A DNA stretch of 64,000 nt, taken from Mya arenaria. Its lineage: Eukaryota; Mollusca; Bivalvia; Myida; Myidae. The stretch's first letter is position 1; each line of letters opens with the position of its first letter. The stretch lies in contig NC_069138.1 in NCBI RefSeq assembly GCF_026914265.1, positions 29,596,262 through 29,660,261 of the forward strand. The letters are read 5' to 3'. Shown one piece after another: positions 34,503-46,479 of this stretch. The position numbers were made by a program, and so were the translations under genes. The notes under the pieces were generated by a model. That model ran no database searches, was not told the origin of the DNA, and worked only from the letters and a program-made list of their open reading frames with translations.

Positions 34503-37500
34503 ATGGCGTCCAAGAAAGTTCCCTACGCTTGGAAAACATACTTCAAGCTGCTGAATGGAGTATTTTGCATTTATAAACCAACTGGATTCACACAACGTGT
34601 AACCATAGAACATTTAAGAAGAAATATGGTGAAAGGTAAATATCACTGTTGCTCTATCACTGCTTTTTGTTTTAATGAAACAATTCTAGTAAGAGTCTCT
34701 GTAATCTTGGGCAACATTTGACTGTTATTTCAATTTGACCATGCATGTTCTTGTGTTTACCAGAGCAACATAAAAGACTCGAAATTGGCATTAATACACT
34801 TTGAAATGAGCCATTTGCGATATATATTTAAACATTTGTTAGTATTGGTGTTAATACAGATTGTTATGAGGGCGTACCATTACCAGGATATATTTACGAC
34901 TTTTTTGGGAGTGACCATTTTGACCAAATCGAAGATGGCCACGAAACTCGTGTAGAATTACTACTTTTTAAAGTTCCTATGCCATGACTTCCCTTGACGA
35001 GGGTTGTGTGTTTTTCATTTTGGAAGTGCTGTCCAGTGGTTTTAAAGGATTAAGTTGTGCGGATAAAATTGCCTATTATGCATACTGTACAATATTTGTA
35101 TGTTTGCACTTCAACGTGCCAGTAGACTTTAAGAATCGCTTTAATGCTTTATTAAATAAAACTAAGGTGTACAATACTCTTAACAAAACTGCATAAGGGT
35201 GTACAATAAACATTAAGTGAAAAGTAGTCTGTAGCTCTGGTTTACTTGAATACTGTCAGTGAACAAAATTAGCACAAGCTCGCAACCCGGGACATCGAAA
35301 AATCATGGTTTTGTTGATATATTTTTGCTTATTCAATAAAATGTTTTTATATGAACATATACCAGAGGTATGGGGCATGTTCAAGAAAATCTCAATTTTG
35401 ATGAAGGCTTGTAGGTCATGTATTTTTCCTGAATCAAGAAATAGGAAATTATTTCTTAATCTTAACTGAGTCTGATAATCGTTGCATTGTTTGAAAAAAA
35501 TATCAGTTATTAATGGATGTAATTGTTTTTCATTTTTGGGGTGCCTGTACAATGGCTTGGCAGAGGAAAGTTAAATTTGGTTTAAACGTCTAATTCATTT
35601 AGCTTGATTGTGCAAACAGCTGAAAGCTGTACGCATCGCACTTGTTTCATTTTGTTGTTTAGAGGCTAAGAAAATGCATCACCAGACCTCTCTCACCCCA
35701 AAGAGTATTCGATTCACAATATTACTCATACCAATTATTTACTGATCACTATTGAAATTGTCTACATTACAAATTGCCAGCCAATTTTCTAGGATATTGT
35801 TTGACATGTAGCCTTCCTTTTTCAGATCTTAATGCTCTGCCACTATATAGACATGAAATTACTGCATACAAAGCCCTCCTGGCCGGTTCAAATGACACAA
35901 ACTCATCACTAGAACAACTACCAGGGGAGAAAACTCAAGAGGCTCTGCCAGGGGCCACAACTGCATTTGAAACCCTGGACGAGTCTATTGTGGAAGAGAC
36001 AGACAAATTCACTGGTCAGACAGATTCTGTTTTTCCTTTGTTGAAGATACGAGATGCCAGGGAAAAAAAATTGAGGTTAAAGGATATAGACAAAATTGGA
36101 GATGGAGGCCTTTCTTATCATGGGCATGAAGGAGATAGGACTTGTGAGACAGATGTTATTGAAGCAAAGACACTACCGAGATATCATAACCTTTGACTGG
36201 GTAAGTTGGTTACGGTAAAAGAAACAATCATGGAAATTTGAAATATTCTCTGCTAAGTCTAATTATACAATTATACATGTATGCATCTACTATCAAACGA
36301 GGTTTACCCAGATTCTGCAGAACACCCTGTGCGAGGATTGAGATAAAACTATCTTACACGAGCCCCTATGGTAGATGCTTTGTCTCCCACCTCAGTTAAA
36401 CAAAATTTAGTAAAAATGTATTTTTTGCTGGAACTCTTTCTTGCGTACAGTGAAAAAACTGCATATGGAAATGTGATCATTCGTGGTTGTCATGGATATG
36501 CGCGCAGTGATTTAATTTATGTTAATAGTCAAATCGGTCTTTAAATTGTTCTGAGGAGAGTCAAGCCTTATTTCTTGAAAGGTGTGTGAAAACTGTTTTA
36601 TGGTGACATTTGAAGCGAGAAATTATTAATTAGCATTCTAAATATTGCCACAAGATAAGGTTTCAATGATGCTACAGATGACAGTCTTCAACAAGGGAGG
36701 TAATTACAATGTGATGACCATTAAAATGGAGTTCCATATGGGTACTTGTTTTATCTTTGCCCATGGGCAGGATAAGAATTTCTACCATGATTAAATTTTT
36801 GGATCTAATTATCTGAGGTGGGAGAAATATGTATCCTTGGTGTCATCTATGTCTTCCTGTAAAATCTTTAGCCTTGGCCATATTTAAAAACAAAATATCA
36901 TGATATTCACAGAGACTTAGCACACATGTTGTCATTGTAGCATGGCCAATAAAGCTGACTTGGAACAATTGCCATGTATTGACCTTTTATTGACAGAAAA
37001 TACCCCCCCCCCCCCCAATGAGCAGCATTGGCATTTGCTCTGTGGTGGCACTATTACTGTTAAATGTTGTGGCTTGTGGGTGTGTACAATGTATGTTTCA
37101 GTTTTGGGAGATGTGTTCGAAAAGGAAGATGTCTACATTTTCAGCCCTCATCCGCTCAACTACAACTCCTCTGGACTAGAGTGTAAGTATATTGGGATAT
37201 TTTTGTTTCTAGGTTGACTTTTAGAAATTAAACAGTTCTTTAAGCACAGATAAAATACACGTATTTGGGCCTTTTCAAATTATTCAAATGAAAGACGATT
37301 GAATTTATGCCACATTTTTAAACAGTTTTAAAACATTAGTAGTCAATAGTATTCTTTGATACTGGTAGCTCGTACACAGCATGTAGGCTGCCAACAGCTT
37401 TTCTATGTGTACTTTTTTGTCGAGCCCTCTTTGGGTAAGCTGGACATGGCTATCACAATGGCGGTTTCATGAATGTGCCTGTGTAAGTACTTCTGCCCGA

Positions 37501-40500
37501 ACTTGAAAGGATTTATGCCATGTAGGTTCACCATTATGAGATGGCAATCACGCTCAAGAACCAGGACTTTGCCTCAAAAGTCATGGTTGCACTTGGTGGT
37601 TAAATGTCAAAATGAGTACTGTTGATAGGGCTGGTCTAGACTGAGCTTTATCAGGGATGTATCTTTACGTTGCATTATAGGAATTTCAAAAAACTTACCA
37701 TGAATGTTTAGCAGGAAGAGGCAGCATGTTCTAGATTCTCTGTATGTGTGTGCGTCTGTTTATCCGGACTGAAACTTGTTAATGATGAATCTTGAAAATG
37801 CATTATAGGATTTGAAAAAAACAACTTGCAAAGGAAGTTCACCCTAATAAGGTGGCGTGTCACGCATAAGACACAGGTCTGTGCCTCAAAGGTCAGGGTC
37901 AAACTTAGAGGTCCAAAGTTGAAATGAGTGCTCTTTATACATATGATAAATTGAGTACATTTTAAATTTAGCGATGCGCCTTTGTTTTATACATGTACAT
38001 GTAACACCTAGTAGAACGTAACCAAATGCTGTCATAATAAACATAAAATTTATCTGCTTATTGTATAACTCCTTGTTATTCTGTGTTGCAATTGCATGAA
38101 AGTGCATTAAGTCTGTGTCAGAGTCTCTTTTTAGTGCCTCTATATGTTGCCATTTGGCGTTTAGTAGATGTACTTATTTGTCTGGGTTTTATTTTTTTTT
38201 AAATAACATACATTAAAATGGAACATTTGATACATGTAAATTATGTGTGGGAAACAGGTGATACTTTGTCTTCCATTGTTGGGATCAGCGTCACATTTTT
38301 GTTTCTGATTCAAGTACAAGTTTTTAAATGACTTTGGTCATGGTGGTAGATGACCTTATTGATTTTGGTATCAATAGGTCAACGGTCAAGGTCATTAGTT
38401 CCTTTATTAGAAAATTTAGAACACATGTTTTTGATTGATAACATTTGAACGTCTTGATGTGGGGTTGTCAAACTTGGTATGCATATAGGTTATAGTCAGT
38501 AGATAACACCTGTTTTGATGTCAATAGGTCATAGGTCAAGGTCATGATGACCTTTACTAGAACAATATGTTCTAAAAGGCCTAAGAATTTTAAAGATAAA
38601 TATAAAACCAGAATGCGAAGTGTGAATTTGTTTATTATTAATATATATCAATAATTTATTTTCAATCTCCAATAATCAGTAGTAAAGTTTTGTCTGTTTC
38701 TCAGCACTTGTCAGTCCCTAATTTCCAGAAAGTTCTTCAGAGTAATAACCTTTTTTTCATTAAGCCAAATTTTGTACTTAATTCTGATTTTGCTAAATAA
38801 AAATTACTTTATCGTGATTATCAAAAAAACTCATTAGAATGTAAAAATGTCATTAAACCAAAACCAAAATAGAGAGTTAGTACTGTTTCAAGACATTGGG
38901 GATAGACGTTTATGATGTTATATTTCAGTGTTTGGAATCGGGCCAATGGGAAGGACACTGATGCACGCCATACAGGATGCAGCCTACCTGACAGTATGTA
39001 TCAACAGGAAGTTAGCAACTATTGTTTGAAAATGAACTATTGTTTGAAAATGGACTTAGAATTCAACAGTTTTGGAGCATTGAATGATGATTTTGATTGC
39101 CCAAATACAAATCAAGTGAAACATTTATAGCCTGTCAATCCGCTTCACACATTAAACAAAGCAGACTGCTATACTGTCAGCCATTAAACGTATTTTGAAT
39201 ATATGATATAAAATACTTTTCTTCATTTCAATGTGGAACTAATAAATAAAGGGTGTGCTCATTCTCTCGCAAAGAATCCACTAAAGTTATGTTTGCACTG
39301 GTTTAAAGTGACTAAACACCAGAGTGTCCCAAAATCGGCAAATACAGTATTTCCTCTAAACATGGATAGAATTATAAATTTGAGCTAGTATGCGACCGTT
39401 AATGCATCATTTTACATGACGTTAAGAATAAATGCAACAGTCATGTCCATGTCTGAGCTAAATTTACATGTTTAAAAGAAGCACATAATGGTTTCCCAGT
39501 TTAAAATTAGTGCAGATGTTTTTTCCAAACAACTCATGTGATTGTTTCACACGCTTACCTGTCAATAAGCATTTTAGCAACTTGCTGTCTTTTTTAGCAG
39601 AGTTAACCTCTTATAAAACTTTTCATCCATCAATTTTTTCATTACTGATGTTGATCTCTGATGTCTGCTACATGTCTATGTCGTTTGGCAGCAGTTTTCT
39701 GGTTTCTTGCACTATCCGTCCTTTCGGAAAGCCATGAAGTGTGTATATTTAACATGTGAAAGTCATGTGAGGAGTACAGATAAATATACCAGCGTTATTT
39801 TAAAACTTTCTGTGATTTATGTAGTAGGCAAACCCAGTAAATTTAGAATCGGAAAATTACGCAAAAACTGCGAAAAATGCATGTGTCATATGCGACGTGG
39901 TACATCAGAAAGTAAGATTCAATGTGTTGTACACAATGATATCTATTTTATGTAAGGTTTTTTACCTTTTTTCCTTCTTGCCATTGTATTATCGGATGTC
40001 TAGTCCCTAAAACATCCACTGGTCAATTAAATAATAACTTAAATTAAGCTCTTTTGGGGTATTTTATCAGCACACACATACCGTATGATCAAATTCTTGC
40101 TTTTATTTCTCTTTGTATTCAGCAAATGTATTTTAAAACGAAAAGCGTCATTTGTCAGATTAGTAAATGTTCATTCGATTTTCGAGGTAAACCTTTCAAT
40201 TCAGTTTGTGACAATTGCTTGATATTTATCTGAAACTCTTGATCGTTCGATATGCTTTCATTTCCGATATGCGTTTGTTTCTGATATATGCGTTCGTAAT
40301 TATTTTGCTAAGCACTAATGCCCATCTAAATGCATAAAATTTTAGTGTTCAAGTCATTTTTTGCACAGTAAATAATCCAGTTTCTTTGTTACAAAAAGGC
40401 ATAATTATGATGCTTTTATTAGCTGAATGATGAGTATGCTTTGCTAGTTTATTTGCAAACAGTAGTATAATTACTTGTATTTTCATTATCCGACATATAC

Positions 40501-43500
40501 ATGTAGGATAGATGACGAATAAGAGTGTGTTTATTTTAATTACGATCTATCATTCTATAAGAGTTTGCTCAATGAAATCGTTAGCCTTTGGCTTGTCTTT
40601 AAAGAAAATAACCAAGAGTCTAAGCAGTCAGATCTTAAAATGGTTGCACATAATGACTGATTTCAGGTGTACCATGTGAAAGGGAGGTTTGGCTATGCAA
40701 CAGACAACTTCTTTCATGATGGAAAATTCATAGAGAGATCCACTTATGGTAAAGTACACGACTATTTTTTATTGATGAAAAATAATCTTTTTAAAAAAAA
40801 ATGTTTTAGCCTTTATCAACAGGTATTTAAGTTTTCATATAATTATGGTTTGATAGTCATAAATTATTCTTAAATATGGCATAAATGATTGTATTACAGG
40901 CCTGTTAAACATTACATAATGATTGTATTAGCAACCTGTTAAAAATGGCATAATGATTGTATTACAAACCTGTTAAAAATGGCATAAATGGTTGTATTAC
41001 AAACCTGTTAAACATGGCATAAATGGTTGTATTACAAACCTGTTAAAAATGGCATAAATGATTGTATTACAAACCTGTTAAAAATGGCATAAATGATTGT
41101 ATTACAAACCTGTTAAAAATGGCATAAATGATTGTATTACAAACCTGTTAAAAATTGCATAAATGGTTGTATTACAAACCTGTTAAAAAAGGCATAAATG
41201 GTTGTATTACAAACCTGTTAAAAATGGCATAAATGGTTGTATTACAAACCTGTTAAAAATGGCATTAATGGTTGTATTACAAACCTGTTAAAAATTGCAT
41301 AAATGGTTGTATTACAAACCTGTTAAAAAAGGCATAAATGGTTGTATTACAAACCTGTTAAAAATGGCATAAATGGTTGTATTACAAACCTGTTAAAAAT
41401 GGCATAAATGGTTGTATTACAAACCTGTTAAAAATGGCATAAATGATTGTATTACAAACCTGTTAAAAATGGCATAAATGATTGTATTACAGGCCTGTTT
41501 AGCATGACATAAATGATTGTATTTAAAACATGTTGAACAAAGCATAAATGATTGAATTACAGACCATACTGGTCATTATGATATAATGATATTTTAACTG
41601 GGGTTGTAAAGGATTGTTTTCTTTGGTGTTTTAAAAGTCTTTTGAATAAAAAGGGGGAACTGATAGTATTACAATTTGTAAATACATTTTGACAAAAGAT
41701 TGATCAGGTGGTAAATGATAGTAAGAGTGGTAAATGATTGTCTTTCAGGTCATGTGACCCAGGGTAAGCTGGACAAGGTGTGTAGTGCAGCTCAGACCAG
41801 CCACCAGAGACTCATGTTCACGTATGTGCTGGTATTTTGTGTTGTGAACCAGTCTAATGTTCATGTATGTGCTTCTATTCATGACTGTGCTAGTATTTCA
41901 TGTCATAAACAAGTCTAATGCTCAAGAATATGCTAGTCTTTTGTGTCATGAACCAGTCTTATGTTAATGTTTATGCTAGAAGTTCCTGTCTTGAACCAAT
42001 CTAATGCTCAATAATTTGCTTGAACTTTGTGTTATGAACCAGTCTTATGCTCAAGTATGTGCTAGTACTTCGTGTCATGAACCAGTATTATGCTCAAGTA
42101 TGTGCTAGTATTTTGTGTCATGGACTGAACCATTCTAATGTTGAAGTGTGTGCTAGTACCGGTATGATGTATGAAGAACCAGTCTTATGCTCAAGTATAT
42201 GGTGGTATTCCATGTAATTAATTTTTAGTTATCAGTTGTTTTTTTTAGGAGGAAAAGTCTACTTAAAGCAATAGCCTTGGTGTTGTCGGCATTGCAATAT
42301 TCTGATATTCACCTGAAACTTTAAACACATGTTACTCGATATAAAGTAGAAATGTTTAGCTATGCCCATTGCTATGGTTTTAATAACTGTTGTGTTTTGC
42401 CCCTTGACAGTATAAACAGTTCATGCAAAATGTTGACTTTGGCCATGCAACTTTGTAAAAAAACCCAGCGAGAATGTGCACATGTGTGACAAGACCCATA
42501 ACTACTGTTTTAATAAGCCGTTTTTTGCCCCTTATTGACTTAAAAGAACAGATAATAATTAGCCCTCTTGTTATTGTATTTTGTATTCAATAGTTTTGTC
42601 AAAATGCTTGGTTATGTTCCAGCTATGCTGGAGTTGACCCCCAGAGTCAAGATGCTTATGAACTGGCCAGTAGGGGCATAGTTAGGCCTAGTTCCCTGGA
42701 CACACCTCCAATACTGTATGGAGTGAAATGTATACACTTTAACCCTCCAGACTTTACTCTAGGTAAGTTGACACAGCCTAATGGCTTATTGGCTAGTTAG
42801 AACTAGTTTCCCAGACATGCCTCCAACACTGTATTAATCGAAGGGTATAAGCTTTAAACATTCCAGACTTTACCCTAGGTAAGTAACACAGCCTAATTGT
42901 TTATTGTCTAGTTAGAACTAGTTTCCCAGACAGTGTATAAGTTTTAAACCCTCCAGACTTTACCCTAGATACAGGTAGGTGTGTACACATCCAAATGGCT
43001 TATTACCTTGTTTTACCTGCCAATACTGTATGGAGGGAACATTGCATCATACATTTAGTTGGTCCAATTTTTTATATTGAAATTACTAGCAAATATGTTA
43101 ACTCTTCAAAAAGAAAAGAGGTATTGTGACTATTGTCACAGCCCTGGTGTCAGCGATAGCATCAGCGTGAATAAACTTTAGATTTGGCCAATACTTATTC
43201 AAGATATGCATGTGAAACTTCATACACATGTTGTGAGTGAAAATGCATACATTTGTAGCAAGGCCCATAACTCTAGCTAAAAAAATGATGAGTTATGCCC
43301 CTTATTTGACTGAATAACAACAATAGACAAGCATTTGCAGCAGTCTGGTATGAAATTATGAATTATTCAATTTGTATGCATATTTCTCAAACTTAAACAA
43401 AATTCCTTGCAATATTCTTTGTCCAATGATAAATTTGTTATTTTAAATATAACCTTTGAACTTTTCATACCATGAGATACATTTCTCACGTATCATCTAC

Positions 43501-44468
43501 ACCAATAATATTATATTTATTGTCATTTTAAGACTGAATTTTACATATAAAATTACTTCTTATTCTTTTAATAGGCATTTTATATATGCTATTTTGTCTA
43601 TCCAAATACATGTAAATGTAACATATCATGTACTTCAAACATGTTTGAGATTGTTTTCTTTGTTTTTGTCTATTCATGAACTCCTATATCGGATCAGTAA
43701 TATGTAGGCAGAGCTTAACTGTTCAATAACCATCGTGTGGATAAATTAATTACAATGCTTTTCACCTATAATGGAGGACAGTTATAGAACATTGACGTTG
43801 ACAACATGGTACAAAACCAACGACACCCGCTTCCCTCTCCATTGAAATTATACACTGGTGCAAAGTTCTTATGTACAATTTGAATAACGGGGGATGTATG
43901 TGAAATACCTTTTAAATATAAATTAAACATGTACATGTATATCTTAAAAATCTTTTCAGAGATCCATGCCATAAACGAATACTGTGAGTACCTAGCCGAG
44001 CTTGTGAATGACGTAGGAATGCAACTAAAAACAACCGCAGTTTGTACACACATTCACAGAATTCGCCATGGTTACTTCGAGTTGAGTGATGCATTACTGT
44101 ACAGGAAATGGAATGTCGGAGATATCCTCGATAATATGAAACAGTGTCGTAGGCATTTGACGTTTGATAAATTGTGCACTGGGTTGGACATTAGAGAGAG
44201 AAATGAAGAATATGATGGTGATAATGATGACGATGATGATGATAATGATGAATTTCAAAGTGAAAAGCAGTTCCAAAAGATTTTTGATAGTGAAAGTGCT
44301 AGCCTGCAGGAGATGTTGAAAGAGTATACAAAGAGAAAAGAGTTGATCAAAAAGGAAAGATCGGAACAAATGTCAACAAAATCAACTTCTGAAAATGAAG
44401 CTCATCTGTCTTACTCGGATATTAATGACGAAACAAACAATGGTGTTCAAAGTTCTGTTGTAAAGTGA
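34503..44468 (+). CDS. TRUB2: Mitochondrial RNA pseudouridine synthase TRUB2-like
   Basis: TruB-family protein; vertebrate TRUB2 pseudouridylates mitochondrial mRNA. Coding exons are 34503-34635, 35826-36143, 37102-37182, 38929-38993, 40667-40748, 41749-41821, 42623-42762 and 43960-44468, all GT-AG and phase-consistent: 1401 nt, 466 aa. Motifs: YKPTG (24-28, TruB motif I); SGLELFGIG (around 173-181), matching human SGVLVLGVG; GRFGYATDNFFHDGKFIERSTYGHVT; AYELASRGIVRP; and LKTTAVCTHIHRIRHGYF near the end. It is longer than human TRUB2 (331 aa) because exon 2 holds a ~100-residue acidic, low-similarity insert and the C-terminus has an Asp-rich tail. The residue aligned with the catalytic Asp (human HRLDAQASG) is Asn here (HPLNYNSSG, residue 170). 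The exon 2 donor (GTGAGA) is the least certain boundary: the frame runs on to a stop at 36194. Introns carry minisatellites and duplicated exon ends. Confidence 0.9.
36990..37018. repeat. Poly-C run in TRUB2 intron 2
   Basis: About 16 consecutive C, ~85 bases upstream of the exon 3 acceptor. No further function seen. Confidence 0.7.
38330..38570. repeat. Dispersed GGTCA-rich repeat in TRUB2 intron 3
   Basis: Two diverged units carry AATAGGTCA followed by GGTCAAGGTCAT. The second unit holds AGGTCATGATGACCT (38539-38553), a perfect palindrome with a 3-base spacer. Related in motif to the arrays at 45.6-47.5 kb. Confidence 0.6.
39823..39965 (-). repeat. Degenerate fragment related to the tRNA-containing TTAA element
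   Basis: The phrases GCAAAAACTGCGAAAA, GTGGTACATCAG and TTGTACACAATGATAT follow the same order as in 28690-28790 of copy B. The ends and tRNA module are not recognisable. Lies in TRUB2 intron 4. Confidence 0.5.
40885..41560 (+). repeat. 35-bp minisatellite in TRUB2 intron 5
   Basis: About 18 tandem units containing GGCATAAATGGTTGTATTAC and AAACCTGTTA, with single-base variants (for example GATTG/GGTTG and AATTGC/AATGGC). Ends are more diverged than the middle. Confidence 0.95.
41813..42230 (+). repeat. ~43-bp minisatellite starting at the TRUB2 exon 6 donor
   Basis: About nine diverged units with AACCAGTCTAATGCTCA, GTATGTGCTAGTATTT and GTGTCATG phrases. The first unit overlaps the last bases of exon 6 and its GTATGT donor, so several units carry donor-like GTATGTGCT. 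Confidence 0.85.
42793..42968 (+). repeat. Two intronic copies of the 3' end of TRUB2 exon 7
   Basis: Segments 42793-42878 and 42907-42968 resemble 42681-42762 (end of exon 7). All share AGTTTCCC/AGTTCCCT, TCCAGACTTTAC and CCTAG or CTCTAG at the end. The first copy is followed by an intact GTAAGT donor (42879). They have lost the reading frame and are taken as decayed partial exon duplicates. Confidence 0.75.
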
Positions 44469-45589
44469 ACATTTATATTAATTTGCAGTTTTGTTTATAT
44501 CATTAAAATAGAACTGTTGTTATCTGGACTATTCAAAGAATATGGAGAGCTATATTCTACTCACCCTGGCGTCCGGGTCACGACTTGGTTAAGGTTTTGC
44601 ATGTCACTACCTTTCACCCATTTATCTCATATACATCATGTATTGCATTGAACATTAGACATGTGGTCCTTACTACCAAACCTACTTATTTAATAAATTA
44701 AGGTGACACTATTTTGCAAATTATAGCCCTTTATCATTCGACTAAGGAATTCTTGTTATAAGCTCTGATATAGTCGAGTGCGCTGTCTCTCTGTAAGCTC
44801 TGGTGTACTTATTAGTAATAAGTTATTACAATGAAAATATCTTGCCGCTTCATCAATAAATGAATTAAGGAATGTTCAAAATTCAAAAATGAGCAGAAAT
44901 TTGTTTTATCTGTTAACCTACTGCTTTTCACAGATCTGCTTTTCAACCATCCCGGGCACAATGTTTATTAATAAGGTTAAACGCCATTGAAAATTGACTG
45001 CTGAAACCTTGTTCTCATTAATAATTAATGAGGTGAAACCTGGACATTTGATTGGACACCTGAGACACACCTCAGAAAATAGCCGAGCAGTTATGGTTCA
45101 ATAGTCGTGTATTATGAAACCTATTTACCCCCGGTAAATTCTGTACAGTAAGGGGAACGCCATAGGGTTGGTTCCGACGATGTTTTCAAATGTGGCCAAA
45201 TGATGTTAGAGTGTTAAAGAAGTCACTGGATTCTACTGTTATATAAAATCATTTTCTCTTTTGAAGGCAGGTTTTCTATGAGAATCATATCTTCATTACT
45301 TTCTAACCAACATTTCCATCCAATGTAATCGCAAATGGGCCTTTGATAAGTTTCACTCTTAATTAAGAATTTTAGTTTCAAAACTTAACAGACATGAAAG
45401 CATGATTTTGGTCACACACCCCCTTCCCTCTCATTTCCCCTAGCTGAAAACATGTTTTTATCAAAGTTGGTGAGAACATATGTGAAACCTTTATTTAAAG
45501 AAAGGTTCGCTTACTCTGCCATTATACATTGATATTTGACATAAAATGTGCGAACTATTACATGGTCACATTTGCCTACATATAAATTA
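44469..45589. other. 3' flank of TRUB2, no gene seen
   Basis: Contains a candidate poly(A) signal at 44692-44697 and a perfect 9-bp-arm palindrome CTCATTAATAATTAATGAG at 45014-45032. No other feature supported. Confidence 0.45.
44692..44697 (+). terminator. Poly(A) signal AATAAA, probable TRUB2 3' end
   Basis: First canonical AATAAA downstream of the stop codon (224 bases after it). Inferred from position. Confidence 0.45.
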
Positions 45590-45594
45590 ATTTT

Positions 45595-46400
45595 ATTGTT
45601 TTTGCCCTGTCCGTCAGTCTGTCAGTCTGTCAAAGGTCAAGGTCGCCGTGACCTTGAGGTGAAGAAACAGTTCGCTTAATAACTGAAGAATGCTTGTACC
45701 CAGGAACTTTATACCTGGTATGCTAGTTGGTCATAACTAGTAGATGACTCTATTGATTTTCAGATCAGTAGGTCAAAGGTCAAGGTCACTGTGACCTTGA
45801 GGTGAAGAAACGGTTTCTGCTCAATAACTTAAGAACGCTTGCACTGAGGAACTTCATACTTGGTATGATAGTTGGTCAAGTCTAGTATATGTACCCTATT
45901 GATTTTGAGTTAGTAGGTCAAAGGTCAAGGTTGCCGTGACCATGAGGTTTAGAAATGGCTACTGCTTAGTAACTAAAGAATGCTTGCACCCACGAACTTC
46001 ATACTTGGTATGCAAGTTGGTCATGACTAGTAGATGACCCCTATTGATTTGTGATCTGTCAGTCAGTCATTCTGTAAGTCTGTACATCACACTTTGTCAA
46101 GGTTGCCGTGACCATGAGGTTTAGAAATGGCTACTGCTTAGTAACTAAAGAATGCTTGCACCCACGAACTTCATACTTGGTATGCAAGTTGGTCATGACT
46201 AGTAGATGACCCCTATTGATTTGTGATCTGTCAGTCAGTCATTCTGTAAGTCTGTACATCACACTTTGTCTGCTTAATAAATAAAGAACGCTTGCACCCA
46301 GGAACTTCATACTTGGTATGCTAGTAGGTCATGACTAGTATATGACCCCTATTAATTTTGAGATCAGTAGGTCAAAGGTCAAGTTCGCAGTAGATTCACT
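45595..46400 (+). repeat. Tandem repeat with AGGTCA half-sites, ~130-180 bp units
   Basis: A (GTCAGTCT) microsatellite near 45613 leads into about five diverged units. Each contains AGTAGATGACC, AGGTCAAAGGTCAAGGT, GTGACC and GCTTGCACCCAGGAACTTCA phrases. One unit of ~174 bp is duplicated almost exactly (about 45925-46098 and 46099-46270). The layout, a tetranucleotide-type start plus tandem core, resembles Helitron-like bivalve elements, but a 3' hairpin was not found. Confidence 0.75.
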
Positions 46401-46479
46401 ATTTAATACGGGTGAATAAACCAAACTTCACTGTTGGTTCGCCTCCAGTCCAAAATTACAAATTTCATGTCCATTATTT

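Noticed and set aside
36144-36196. Continuation of TRUB2 exon 2 to ...LPRYHNL and a stop
   Set aside because: The next exon is clearly TRUB2 and needs a phase-1 donor; GTGAGA at 36144 gives it, whereas the stronger GTAAGT at 36201 lies beyond the stop.
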